Positions 1 through 7,397 of a stretch of 64,000 nt of DNA are shown piece after piece (positions within the stretch are counted from its first letter, which is position 1; each line of letters begins with the position of its first letter). This stretch comes from Pseudomonas sp. 8O (GTDB lineage: Bacteria > Pseudomonadota > Gammaproteobacteria > Pseudomonadales > Pseudomonadaceae), in the NCBI RefSeq assembly GCF_902506495.1, contig NZ_LR733264.1, forward strand, positions 1,814,900 to 1,878,899, written 5' to 3'. The notes under the pieces were generated by a model. The model was not told where the DNA came from and did not search any database. It worked only from the letters and a program-made list of their open reading frames with translations. The position numbers were made by a program, and so were the translations under genes.

Positions 1-182
1 GTAATGGCGGGGAGAGGGACGTAATCAACGTAGTCGCCACGACGTACCTGGTAATCCAGCGGGTTGATGGAGGTTGCGTGAACCCGCACCAGTACTTGTC
101 CTGCCTGCGGTGCGGGTTTGGCCACTTCGCTCAGTTCGAACGCGTTCGGGCCGCCAAAGGATTTGAGTACTTGCGCTTTCAT
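1..182 (-). CDS. MDR-superfamily (zinc-type alcohol dehydrogenase/quinone oxidoreductase) N-terminus, cut by window edge
   Basis: Only the first 60 codons lie in the window; the reading frame is open to base 1. It begins [17 protein letters not shown] and contains the stretch [18 protein letters not shown], typical of the GroES-like N-terminal domain of medium-chain NAD(P)H quinone oxidoreductases and alcohol dehydrogenases. The ATG at 182-180 has the ribosome site GAGGA about 8-12 bases upstream. It is preceded by one of three near-identical promoter cassettes of this locus, so it is probably controlled by the adjacent ArsR-family regulator. Substrate unknown; a quinone or reactive carbonyl is plausible because the sister ArsR locus at 40.5 kb controls an ene-reductase. 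The family call is firm for the visible part; the rest cannot be judged. Confidence 0.85.
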   Translation of the reverse strand, partial: MKAQVLKSFGGPNAFELSEVAKPAPQAGQVLVRVHATSINPLDYQVRRGDYVDYVPLPAI

Positions 183-231
183 TGTGGTTCCTCGCTTCTG
201 GAAAAAGGGATATAGGGAATTTTCGATATAT
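183..231 (-). promoter_or_regulatory. Promoter/operator/RBS cassette, copy A (ArsR-type operator 210-229)
   Basis: Read on the minus strand this holds CGATAT's partner palindrome (ATATCG-N8-CTATAT, 229-210), then a C-rich stretch and GCGAGGA as ribosome site, directly before the MDR start codon. The same ~48 bases recur at 913-961 and, more diverged, at 993-1051. Identity with copy B continues into the first four codons (MKAQ) of both genes, so the duplicated unit included the start of a coding region. Confidence 0.7.
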
Positions 232-240
232 TGACACGTA

Positions 241-258
241 AACGTGCTCGTTCACGTT
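241..258. repeat. 6-bp inverted repeat AACGTG-N6-CACGTT
   Basis: A short perfect inverted repeat lies between the end of the repeat-protein gene (264 in the shifted frame) and promoter cassette A. There is no T-run, so it is not a clear terminator; it could be a weak operator or chance. Confidence 0.3.
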
Positions 259-294
259 GGGCATTAACGATGCCCGGTGTGCTCACTGTCGATG

Positions 295-756
295 ACCGCC
301 AGTAGTTGCCCAATTGGCGTGCGGTCGAAACCATCTTCAAGCAATGCGTTTGCCGAGAGGCGTGCGGCTGAAACCACCTTCAGCAATGCGCTCGCCGAGA
401 GGCGTGCGGTCGAAACCGTCTGCAGCAATGCGCTCGCCGAGAGGCGTGCGGTCGAAACCGTCTGCAGCAATGCGCTCACCAAGAGGCGTGCGGTCGAAAC
501 CGTCTGCAGCAATGCGCTCACCCAGAGGCGTGCGGTCGAAACCGTCTGCAGCAATGCGTTGGCCCAGAGGCGTACGGTCGAAACCGTCTTCAGCAATACG
601 CTCGCCCAGAGGCGTGCGGTCGAAACCGTCTTCAGCAATACGCTCGCCCAGAGGCGTGCGGTCGAAACCATCTTCAGCAATGCGCTCGCCAAGAGGCGTA
701 CGGTCGAAACCGTCTTCAGCAATACGTTCGCCGAGAGGCGTGCGGTCGAAACCATT
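295..756 (-). repeat. 42-bp coding tandem repeat array (11 units)
   Basis: Eleven consecutive 42-bp units encode the 14-residue repeat of the secreted protein. On the plus strand the recurring core reads GAGGCGTGCGGTCGAAACC. Units are highly similar in DNA, including silent sites, which indicates recent expansion or homogenisation by slippage or gene conversion. The last unit (about 295-337) is out of frame by one inserted base. Confidence 0.9.
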
Positions 757-912
757 TTCCGAAACATTCTGATGGTCGGTGGTTGCTTGCTGAACGGTCG
801 TAGCACTTTGCAACGGCTGCGGGTTAGACGGAGTTACAGCGAATGCAGATGAAGCTACATGGGCCAGAATTACAGCTGTAAGTAAGTTCTTCAAAAAAGT
901 TTGCGCTTTCAT
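337..912 (-). CDS. Secreted tandem-repeat protein (14-residue DGFDRTPLGERIAE units)
   Basis: The 191-residue product starts MKAQTFLKNLL and has a clear signal peptide (about residues 1-25, cleavage after SAFA). A 27-residue linker rich in Q, T and S follows, then ten in-frame copies of a 14-residue unit DGFDRTPLGERIAE. Units vary mainly at position 1 (N, D, G), position 10 (E, Q, K) and the last residue (E or A). The frame stops inside the tenth unit. One extra base near 339-340 separates it from an eleventh unit that ends IGQLLAVIDSEHTGHR and stops at 264, so the present C-terminus is either a natural truncation or a recent frameshift or sequencing error. I do not recognise a characterised family. 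The export signal and hydrophilic, charged repeats suggest a periplasmic or surface protein. It shares its promoter cassette and first four codons with the MDR gene, and is probably ArsR-controlled. Confidence 0.75.
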   Translation of the reverse strand: MKAQTFLKNLLTAVILAHVASSAFAVTPSNPQPLQSATTVQQATTDHQNVSENGFDRTPLGERIAEDGFDRTPLGERIAEDGFDRTPLGERIAEDGFDRTPLGERIAEDGFDRTPLGQRIAADGFDRTPLGERIAADGFDRTPLGERIAADGFDRTPLGERIAADGFDRTPLGERIAEGGFSRTPLGKRIA

Positions 913-961
913 TTTTGGATCCTCGTTTCTGGAAAAAGGGATATAGGGAATTTTCGATATA
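913..961 (-). promoter_or_regulatory. Promoter/operator/RBS cassette, copy B (operator 941-960)
   Basis: Nearly identical to copy A: palindrome ATATCG-N8-CTATAT at 960-941 on the minus strand, the same A/C-rich spacer, and GAGGA before the ATG of the repeat protein. No strong -35 is obvious; the -10 may be TATATC at the downstream half-site. Confidence 0.7.
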
Positions 962-992
962 TGTGATTAAAAAAATGCACGGTCTTGCCTAA

Positions 993-1051
993 GGTCTCTC
1001 CATCGTGAATCCTCGCTTCGACAAAAAGGGATATCGAGAATTATCGATACA
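993..1051 (-). promoter_or_regulatory. Promoter/operator/RBS cassette, copy C, now leading to a dead start (operator 1031-1050)
   Basis: A third copy, roughly 80% identical to A and B, contains GTATCG-N8-CGATAT (1050-1031, minus strand) and GAGGA before an ATG at 992. That ATG opens only a four-codon frame (MERP, then stop). This copy seems to have lost its gene, or it acts as a leader or decoy operator downstream of arsR. Confidence 0.6.
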
Positions 1052-1064
1052 TTAGGTTAAAAAA

Positions 1065-1376
1065 TTACAGCTCTTTGCCTATGAGCTCAGCCAGAGCACG
1101 GATGTTGGCTTCATTGCGCTTGTAGTAGGTCCACTGCCCGATACGACGAACTTCTACCAGGCCGACTCGTTGCAGCGTCGCAAGGTAATCCGACACCGTC
1201 GACTGCGACAGACCAACACCTTCCTGAATACTGCTTACGCAGACCCCCACGGTATGAACGTCCCCTTCATCTTGGGGAGGAAAGTTCTTCACCGGATCCT
1301 TCAACCCCTTGAGGACTTCAAGGCGGGTTGGATTCGAGAGGGCTTTAAATACATTTATCAGTTCCATGGGGCTCAT
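1065..1376 (-). CDS. ArsR/SmtB-family winged-helix transcriptional repressor (ArsR1)
   Basis: Predicted 103 residues; DNA-binding repressor of the ArsR fold. The core KALSNPTRLEVLKGL and the recognition helix region LSQSTVSDYLATLQRVGLVEV are diagnostic, as is the wing RRIGQWTYYKRNE. The CxC metal motif of classical ArsR/SmtB is absent. The only cysteine lies in the motif VGVC ahead of the recognition helix, at the position also occupied by the sole Cys of the second ArsR in this window (40503-40823). A fourth-codon ATG at 1367 aligns with the start region of that paralog. Because the -10 lies at 1375-1380, transcription should begin about at that ATG, so the true product may be 100 residues made from a leaderless mRNA. 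It probably represses itself and the downstream MDR and repeat-protein genes. Inducer unknown; thiol modification by electrophiles is inference. Confidence 0.9.
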   Translation of the reverse strand: MSPMELINVFKALSNPTRLEVLKGLKDPVKNFPPQDEGDVHTVGVCVSSIQEGVGLSQSTVSDYLATLQRVGLVEVRRIGQWTYYKRNEANIRALAELIGKEL

Positions 1377-1402
1377 AATATCGAGATTTGCCGATATGTC
1401 AA
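1375..1402 (-). promoter_or_regulatory. arsR1 promoter with embedded ArsR operator ATATCG-N8-CGATAT (1378-1397)
   Basis: On the minus strand TTGACA (1402-1397) is followed after 16 bases by TATTAT (1380-1375), an excellent sigma-70 promoter. The perfect palindrome ATATCG-N8-CGATAT fills the spacer and overlaps both hexamers, an arrangement suited to repression by polymerase exclusion. The same palindrome with the same 8-base spacing precedes the second ArsR gene. Confidence 0.8.
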
Positions 1403-1966
1403 TACGCGAGTCAACCGTTCATCGGACATTGAATCCAAAGGCTGCGCTCAGCTCGCCGGCGCTTACCTCTACTATCAAATCGCTCAGGATAGTCGCCTGG
1501 GGAACAGAGCAAGCCCGATAGCACGGGGGGCGCGGCAGGAGGTGCAGGCCAGAACCGACATCTACGAACGCCGGGCCTGCTGAACGGGCCATCTCGCCCG
1601 GTGCAGCACTACCGGTAAGCGCGTCATCGAGCACAATACCAGGCGCAGCAGGTCCGGGAGCATCGGCCATTGATAGCCTATAGCTGCGAACATGGCACGC
1701 GACATGCCCTCGCCGCCCTGCCCTTTCTCACCCGCCACAGCATCAGTGGCATTGGCCTGGTATCTGATAGAAGCGAAGATTTGATGGTGACGCTGCTCGT
1801 CCATGGCGCCATCTCCTGTTTTGTCTGCAGGTACCTGCGCCTGCATGGATGAAAGCAGCCCCAATGCAACTGCATACAACACGTATGCGAATCAGAATAC
1901 AACGTACGCGGCGCATGCCAATTGACTCATACGCATCGCACGCAAATTGCTTGAGGACGAATTTCG
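1403..1966. other. 564-bp stretch without a convincing gene
   Basis: The longest frame is a 106-codon GTG-start frame on the minus strand (1562-1882), which matches no family I know. No repeat or RNA gene is apparent. The stretch faces the truncated tetR gene, so it may hold remains of the gene that TetR once controlled. Bases 1915-1965 hold the presumed tetR promoter (TTGACT at 1923-1928) and the ribosome site GAGGA at 1953-1957. Confidence 0.4.
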
Positions 1967-2116
1967 ATGGCGCATAAGCGTGCAGCGATGATTGTGGAAA
2001 CGCGCAACAAACTGATCAAAGCGGCGCGCGAGGCTTTCGCGGCGAACGGCTATGCGGACAGCTCGATGGACGACCTGACCGCTGCCGCAGGTCTGACGAG
2101 GCTAAAGCTAGACTGA
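1967..2116 (+). pseudogene. Truncated TetR-family regulator (helix-turn-helix only)
   Basis: A 49-codon frame beginning MAHKRAAMIVETRNKLIKAA reproduces the first three helices of a TetR repressor: an AREAFAANGYADSSMDDL segment, then TAAAGLT. It breaks at codon 44-45, where intact proteins continue with the conserved aromatic turn (usually LYHHF or similar). The sequence then runs into an integrase remnant of opposite orientation and stops. No C-terminal ligand domain is found on the far side. It has a good ribosome site, so a short peptide might still be made, but it cannot be a functional dimeric TetR. Confidence 0.8.
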
Positions 2117-2385
2117 ATTGGCTCGCCAAGGGTTGAGTCGTGGAAGAAATCTTGCCCGAATCCGAACAGGGTTCCACGCCAAACCAGGCAGATATCACCG
2201 CGCCAGGATTCAGCCTCACCGCCTCGGTCAGATGCTCCGGCGCCTGGTCATGACCAGGCTGGAGTAACCCAGGATGTCCTGCAAGGTGAGGATGTTGCCG
2301 CCGTTGTGGATGAAGGGGCTGGCGAAGCTGTGTTTAAGGGCGTGGACGGACTGGCCTTTCGGTAGGCGGATGGGCGGACTGACCA
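2100..2385 (-). pseudogene. Decayed C-terminal part of a tyrosine recombinase (phage-type integrase)
   Basis: Minus-strand translation from about 2385 gives IRLPKGQSVHALKHSFAS and then NGGNILTLQDILGYSSLVMT, the box II region of phage-type integrases (family form HxLRHTFASHFMxNGGNIL...LGHxSxxMTxRYAHLAPEHL). A frameshift and a loss of about six residues remove the RYAH segment with the catalytic Tyr; the frame then resumes as APEHLTEAVRLNPGA. The catalytic Arg is replaced by Lys (HALKH) and the second active-site His by Tyr (LGY). The gene is therefore inactive. It abuts the truncated tetR at about 2098, and marks an old integration or deletion event. Confidence 0.75.
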
Positions 2386-2414
2386 GCGCTCAGTTGCCAC
2401 TACCAATTAACGAA

Positions 2415-2441
2415 ATTTATTCATTAATAAAATGAATAAAT
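2415..2441. promoter_or_regulatory. 11-bp perfect inverted repeat (ATTTATTCATT-N5-AATGAATAAAT) upstream of MFS gene
   Basis: It sits in a strikingly AT-rich 90-bp stretch (2401-2490) just upstream of the MFS exporter gene, so it is a likely operator for that gene. The convergent LysR regulator at 3753-4697 is one candidate ligand, by neighbourhood only. Confidence 0.5.
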
Positions 2442-2502
2442 ACCAAAAATAAGAAAATAAATAATCAATAGACTCAGGGCCGTTCTTATCGGAGCTCCGC
2501 CC

Positions 2503-3711
2503 ATGCCTGTTCATGAATCAGCCTCTCACTCTGTCGGCTCGCAACGAGGCGCCGGCCTTAGCGTCGCCATCCTGGCATTTTCCGCTTTTCTCATCGTCAC
2601 CACTGAATTTCTGATCGTCGGCCTCCTGCCTTCTCTTGCCCGAGACCTGGATATTTCCATCTCCATGGCAGGCCAACTGGTGACTCTTTTTGCCTTCACA
2701 GTGATGATTTTCGGCCCACCGCTGACAGCAATGCTGTCTCATCTTGATCGGAAGAAGCTGTTCGTGGCCATTTTGCTGATTTTCGCCGCATCGAACGCGC
2801 TTGCGGCGGTATCGGACAGCTTTTGGCTTCTCGCCGTCGCGCGCCTGGTGCCTGCACTGGCGTTGCCCGTTTTCTGGGGTACCGCCAGTGAAACCGCAGG
2901 GCAACTGGTCGGTCCCGAAAAAGCGGGCCAGGCGATCGCGAATGTTTACCTGGGTATCTCTGCCGCGATGCTGCTCGGCATTCCGCTGGGCACTCTGGTG
3001 TCGAATGCGCTCGGCTGGAGGGGCGCATTCTGGTCGCTCGCCGGCTTATCGATGATCATGGCACTGGCAGTTCTGGCGTTCATGCCTGCCGTTGCCCGCA
3101 CTGCCAAGGTGAATTTTCTGCAGCAAGCAAAGATTTTCAAGGAACCCTATTTCCTTTCGAATGTGCTGCTTTCCATCGTCGTGTTCAGCGCCATGTTCAC
3201 CGCCTACACCTACCTGGCCGACATCCTGGAGCGCGTGGCGGGCGTGCGTCCGGAAAATATCGGATGGTGGTTGATGGCATTCGGCGCAGTCGGCCTGGTC
3301 GGCAACTGGATTGGCGGCAAGGCGATTGATATATCCCCGATCAAGGCCAGCGTGCTCTTTTTGCTTCTGCTGGCGATTGGCATGACTGCGATTGTTCCGT
3401 TCGCTCATGTGGGCCTGATTTTCTGCGCTGCGCTGGGCCTGTGGGGCATTGCAAATACCGCTCTTTATCCGGTCAGCCAGGTCCGCGTCATGAGTTCGGT
3501 CTCCCACTCCAAGGCACTGGCGGGCACCACCAACGTATCGGCGGCGAATGCCGGCATCGGTATTGGCGCTATTGTCGGCGGCATGACCATTGCCAATCTG
3601 GGGGTCGATTATCTTGGCTATGCGGCTGCGGCTATCGCCGTCATGGCTCTGATGCTGGTGCCCCTGGTACACAAGCTGGCGTCCCGGCAGGAGCAGGCAC
3701 CTGCGACCTGA
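2503..3711 (+). CDS. MFS drug:H+ antiporter-like exporter (DHA1 type, 12 TM)
   Basis: A 402-residue inner-membrane protein with about twelve hydrophobic segments. The first runs from about residue 20 to 45 (VAILAFSAFLIVTTEFLIVG). The loop between segments 2 and 3 carries a basic pair after LSHLDRKK, as in the MFS motif A position. The overall pattern resembles AraJ/Cml-type (DHA1) exporters of sugars, arabinose or chloramphenicol-like compounds; the substrate cannot be predicted. The ATG at 2503 is supported by GGAG about eight bases upstream. It faces a LysR gene (3753-4697) that ends 41 bases downstream on the other strand. Its promoter lies in an unusually AT-rich region with an 11-bp palindrome. 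Confidence 0.85.
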   Translation: MPVHESASHSVGSQRGAGLSVAILAFSAFLIVTTEFLIVGLLPSLARDLDISISMAGQLVTLFAFTVMIFGPPLTAMLSHLDRKKLFVAILLIFAASNALAAVSDSFWLLAVARLVPALALPVFWGTASETAGQLVGPEKAGQAIANVYLGISAAMLLGIPLGTLVSNALGWRGAFWSLAGLSMIMALAVLAFMPAVARTAKVNFLQQAKIFKEPYFLSNVLLSIVVFSAMFTAYTYLADILERVAGVRPENIGWWLMAFGAVGLVGNWIGGKAIDISPIKASVLFLLLLAIGMTAIVPFAHVGLIFCAALGLWGIANTALYPVSQVRVMSSVSHSKALAGTTNVSAANAGIGIGAIVGGMTIANLGVDYLGYAAAAIAVMALMLVPLVHKLASRQEQAPAT

Positions 3712-3752
3712 AAGCGTCGGTTCCGATCAATGCGGAGCATGATTCGGCGTGA

Positions 3753-4697
3753 TCAGTGCTCCGCCGTATCTGTCGAGACTCTCGTTCCATAAGGCGTAAG
3801 CCGAAGGCGCAGGTAGTCCAGAAGGGCTCTGACCTTGGCGACGTTTTCGCGATTTTTCAGCCAGATCAAATGCATGGGCAAACCATCCGTAGCCAGGTCT
3901 GGCAGCACCTCGACGAGCGTGCCCTGTTCAATATGGCGCTGCGTAAGCCAGGTCGGTAACTGCCCGATACCGTGACCTGCAAGCACCGCTGCCACCTCCC
4001 CTTCACCGTCACCCACTGCAATTCGCGTCTGCATGGTTCGGCGCTCCATCTCTCCCGGCCGCGCGCCCCTGAAGAACCAGGGACCAACCAAGCCATCGCT
4101 CTGCACGTAACCGATGCACTGGTGGTTATCCAGATCATCCTGTCTTTCTGGACAGCCGAAGCGCCTCACGTAGTCCGGTGAAGCGCAGAAGATCAGGCGC
4201 TGCGCACCGAAATACTCATGCCCCAGATTGGCCGGCCAGGTATCCGGGCCACCGATGCGAACGACGATATCGATGTTCTCGTAAACAGGATCGATGAACC
4301 GATCGGTGAACGAGATATGCGGCTGAAGCATGGGGTGCAGACGGACAAAATCCATGATCAGCGGCAGCACATGGAGGCGACCGTAGGAGGCCGGCAGGTC
4401 TATGCGGACCTTGCCATGGAGCTCGTGTTCCTCGCTGACGAGCGCATGCTCGACCTCTTCCAGCTCGGACAGAACCGATGTGCAGGTTCTGTAGAACAGG
4501 ACTCCGGCGTCGGTGAGCGCCAGCGAGCGGGTGGTGCGATTGAACAGCCGCGCGCCCAACCGCTCCTCCAGCCGTGCCACGCTCTTGCTGACGGCGGAGC
4601 CGGTGAGATTGAGGCGTTCGGCAGCAGCACTGAAACTGCCAGAATCAGCGACAGCCACAAAGACATCGATCCCCTTCAGCCGCTCGGACGAGTGCAT
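3753..4697 (-). CDS. LysR-type regulator (CrgA-like subgroup)
   Basis: A 314-residue regulator with an N-terminal winged helix (ERLKGIDVFVAVADSGSFSAA through about residue 64; NRTTRSLALTDAG closes the wing) and a periplasmic-binding-like effector domain. The LSELEEVEHAL linker and the VRIDLPASYGRLHVLPLI start of the effector domain are typical of the large CrgA/PA-type subgroup. I chose the ATG at 4697 because GGAGAT lies eight bases upstream; an in-frame ATG twelve bases earlier overlaps that ribosome site. It is convergent with the MFS gene, a common pairing for efflux control, but the target is not proven. Confidence 0.9.
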   Translation of the reverse strand: MHSSERLKGIDVFVAVADSGSFSAAAERLNLTGSAVSKSVARLEERLGARLFNRTTRSLALTDAGVLFYRTCTSVLSELEEVEHALVSEEHELHGKVRIDLPASYGRLHVLPLIMDFVRLHPMLQPHISFTDRFIDPVYENIDIVVRIGGPDTWPANLGHEYFGAQRLIFCASPDYVRRFGCPERQDDLDNHQCIGYVQSDGLVGPWFFRGARPGEMERRTMQTRIAVGDGEGEVAAVLAGHGIGQLPTWLTQRHIEQGTLVEVLPDLATDGLPMHLIWLKNRENVAKVRALLDYLRLRLTPYGTRVSTDTAEH

Positions 4698-4934
4698 CCC
4701 TATCTCCATTTCTGAACCCAGGTGCGATCCTACCGAAATACCTGGCAGAGGCCTGCATCCAACTCGGTGATTCGCTCAATAGCACGCTGCAGAAACGCTG
4801 CAGATCGATGCGTTGAGCTGATGCGATAGAGCGGCCAGCGCTGGATGCTGAGCACTGAGAGCTAGCGCTGGTGAAAGAACGCCGAGGAGGATTCGGACTC
4901 TGCCTCGAGAATCCTTGCCGCGATGCTCAGGGCG

Positions 4935-5864
4935 TCATCCTTGCGCAAACGCCCTGACGTTGGCAAAGGCCTCGCCGAAGTAGGCTTCGTAGCTGTGCTT
5001 TTCGACATAGCCCAGATGAGGCGTACAGAGAATGCGCGGATGAGTCAGCAGCGGATGATCGGCCTGCAGGATCGGCTCCTGCTCGAAAACATCCAGCGCC
5101 GCCTGACCAGGACGGCCAAGGTCCAGCGCGTCGAGTAGCGCCCCGGGGGCGACCAGCTCGGCGCGGCTGGTATTGACCAGCAACGCGTCAGGTTTCATTC
5201 GCGCCAGGTCGGCAGCGCCTACGCAATGCCGGGTGGCGGGCACCAGGCGCAGGTGCAGGCTGAGCACGTCGGCCTGCTCGAAGAAGGCTTCGCGCGTCGG
5301 CGCGGCCTCGTAGCCATCGGCGATGGCGGCCTGGCGCGAAGCCTCGCTGCCCCACACCAGGACACGCATGTCGAAGGCTCGTGCATAACGCGCCAGACGC
5401 TGGCCGATCTTGCCGTAACCCCAGATGCCCAGCGTCTGGCCATACAGACGCTGGCCCAGGTTGACCTGCCAGTGTCCGTCATACAAACCGTTGATGGCCT
5501 CGCGCAACTGCCGCCGGGCATTGAGGATCAGCGCCCAGGTCAGCTCGGCCGCTGCGGTCGGCGAGCCGGTGCCCTCGGCTACGGTCACGCCGCGCTCGCG
5601 GCAAGCCTCCAGATCCAGATGCGGGCCGGCTCGCCCGGTCTGGCTGATCAGCTTCAAGTTCGGCAAGCGTGCCAGCAGCGCGGCATCGATACGCGTGCGC
5701 TCGCGGGTCAGCACCAGCGCCTCGGCATCGGCGAAGCGCTCGGCCAGCACCTGCGGATCGCTCACGGCGTCGTGATACAGGCGGACATCGAAGCCCTCCA
5801 ACAAGCGGAAACAATCGAGCTGTTGAACGACCCGCTGATAGTCATCCGGTATCACGATACGCAT
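4935..5864 (-). CDS. D-isomer-specific 2-hydroxyacid dehydrogenase (NAD-dependent)
   Basis: A 309-residue soluble dehydrogenase of the D-2-hydroxyacid family. The Rossmann loop GYGKIG is at residues 149-154. The catalytic triad Arg234 (NTSRAELV), Glu263 (DVFEQEP) and His283 (TPHLGY) is complete, so the enzyme should reduce a 2-oxoacid or oxidise a D-2-hydroxyacid. Its start lies 14 bases after the tctA stop, which makes it the last gene of the galD-like/oprD/tctCBA operon. That context suggests that the substrate derives from the imported carboxylate. Alternatives such as phosphoglycerate or glyoxylate reductase activity are less likely from context. Confidence 0.9.
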   Translation of the reverse strand: MRIVIPDDYQRVVQQLDCFRLLEGFDVRLYHDAVSDPQVLAERFADAEALVLTRERTRIDAALLARLPNLKLISQTGRAGPHLDLEACRERGVTVAEGTGSPTAAAELTWALILNARRQLREAINGLYDGHWQVNLGQRLYGQTLGIWGYGKIGQRLARYARAFDMRVLVWGSEASRQAAIADGYEAAPTREAFFEQADVLSLHLRLVPATRHCVGAADLARMKPDALLVNTSRAELVAPGALLDALDLGRPGQAALDVFEQEPILQADHPLLTHPRILCTPHLGYVEKHSYEAYFGEAFANVRAFAQG

Positions 5865-5878
5865 GCCAACCCTCCGAA

Positions 5879-7393
5879 TCAGGCCACGCTGGCGGCGCGG
5901 CCCTGCTGACGACGCGCACGCCAGGCGCGCCAGAATGGCAGCACGATCATCACCGCCACCAGGCCCCAGACCACCCAGGTGATCGGGCTGGCGTACAGGA
6001 TACCGAGATCACCGCTGGACAGGGAAAGCGCACGACGCAGGTTCTGCTCCATCATCCCGCCGAGGATGAAACCGAGCAGGATCGCCGACAGCGGGAAGTC
6101 CAGCTTGCGCATGACGTAACCGAAGAGGCCGATGGCGATCATCAGGTACAGGTCGAAGGTGGTCGCGTGCACCGCGTACACACCGATCGCAGTGATGATC
6201 GCCACCGCCGGTACCAATGCCCAGTAAGGCACGGCCAGCACCTTGGTGAAGACCTTGATCATCGGCACGTTCATGATGATCAGCATGATGTTGGCGACGA
6301 ACAGCGAGGCGATCAGGCCCCAGACGATGTCCGGCTGGTTCTGGAACAACAGCGGTCCCGGCGTGATGTTGTACAGCGTCAGGGCGCCGAGCATCACCGC
6401 CGTGGTGCCCGAGCCCGGCACGCCCAGGGTCAGCATCGGCACCATGGAGCCGCAGGCAGCCGCGCTGTTGGCGGTTTCCGGTGCGGCCAGACCGCGCAGG
6501 TCACCGTTGCCGAATTTATTGTCCTTCACCGCCATGCGCTTTTCGCTCATGTAGGAAACAGCGCTGGCCAGCGTCGCCCCGGCACCCGGTAGCACGCCGA
6601 GCACGAAGCCGACCACGCCGCTGCGCAGGTTGGTGGCAAACACGAAGCCACCCTCCTTCATGCTGAACAGCATGCGCCCGCTGGCTTTGATCGCCTTCTG
6701 GCCATGATGGGTACGTTCGAGCAGTACCAACAGCTCACTGACCGAGAACAGCCCCAGCACCAGCACCACGAACTGGATGCCATCGGCCAGGCCCAGGCTG
6801 CCGAAGGTGAAGCGGTAGACGCCGCTGTTGGCGTCGATGCCTACGCAAGAAAGCAGCAGACCGATCAGCGCCGCGACAGCGGTTTTCAAGGGTTTGTTGC
6901 CGGCCATCCCGGCCAGGCAGGTGATGGCGAACACCATCAGCACGAAATATTCAGCGGGGCCGAACGCAACCGCCCACTTGGCCAGCAGCGGCGCGAACAG
7001 GACGACACCAGCGGTGGCGATCAGGCCGCCGATGAACGAGCTCCAGGCCGACAGGGACAGTGCGACACCGGCTTGGCCCTGACGCGCGAGCGGATAACCA
7101 TCGAGGGTGGTCATCACCGCAGAGGCCTCACCCGGAATGTTCAGCAGGATCGAGGAAATACGGCCGCCGTATTCGCAACCCAGGTACACCGCAGCAAGCA
7201 GGATCAGCGCGGTTTCCGGTGGCAGCCCCAAGGCGAAGGCGACCGGAATCAGCAGGGCCACGCCGTTGATCGGACCCAGCCCGGGCAGCAGACCGACGAC
7301 CGTGCCGATCAGGGTCCCGCACAGGGCAGTAAGCAGGTTGTAGGGGCTCAGCGCCACGCCGAAGCCATGGCCGAGATAACCGAGAGTATCCAT
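5879..7393 (-). CDS. tctA: Tripartite tricarboxylate transporter large membrane subunit TctA
   Basis: A 504-residue polytopic inner-membrane protein of the TctA family, with 10-12 transmembrane segments. The signature GLLPGLGP is at residues 34-41, and a second related motif GVLPGAGATLA lies in the second half, as expected from the internal duplication of TctA. The start MDTLGYLGHGFG at 7393 has GGAGAG as ribosome site and lies four bases past the tctB stop; upstream in-frame codons are inside tctB. It forms the channel of a sodium-driven tripartite tricarboxylate transporter with TctB and TctC, energised by ion gradient. Confidence 0.95.
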   Translation of the reverse strand: MDTLGYLGHGFGVALSPYNLLTALCGTLIGTVVGLLPGLGPINGVALLIPVAFALGLPPETALILLAAVYLGCEYGGRISSILLNIPGEASAVMTTLDGYPLARQGQAGVALSLSAWSSFIGGLIATAGVVLFAPLLAKWAVAFGPAEYFVLMVFAITCLAGMAGNKPLKTAVAALIGLLLSCVGIDANSGVYRFTFGSLGLADGIQFVVLVLGLFSVSELLVLLERTHHGQKAIKASGRMLFSMKEGGFVFATNLRSGVVGFVLGVLPGAGATLASAVSYMSEKRMAVKDNKFGNGDLRGLAAPETANSAAACGSMVPMLTLGVPGSGTTAVMLGALTLYNITPGPLLFQNQPDIVWGLIASLFVANIMLIIMNVPMIKVFTKVLAVPYWALVPAVAIITAIGVYAVHATTFDLYLMIAIGLFGYVMRKLDFPLSAILLGFILGGMMEQNLRRALSLSSGDLGILYASPITWVVWGLVAVMIVLPFWRAWRARRQQGRAASVA

Positions 7394-7397
7394 GGGT

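Noticed and set aside
295..756. CRISPR array
   Set aside because: Units are contiguous 42-bp coding repeats without variable spacers, and there are no cas genes.
277..852. Plus-strand frames across the repeat array (191 and 152 codons)
   Set aside because: They mirror the 42-bp periodicity of the minus-strand gene; only the minus strand has a signal peptide, ribosome site and promoter.
1562..1882. 106-codon GTG-start minus-strand frame as a gene
   Set aside because: No family resemblance, weak start, and codon content unlike its neighbours; kept only as part of the uncoded stretch.
2244..2257. Perfect palindrome CTGGTCATGACCAG as an operator
   Set aside because: It lies inside the integrase remnant where the coding text explains it, at the deletion point; no promoter is near.
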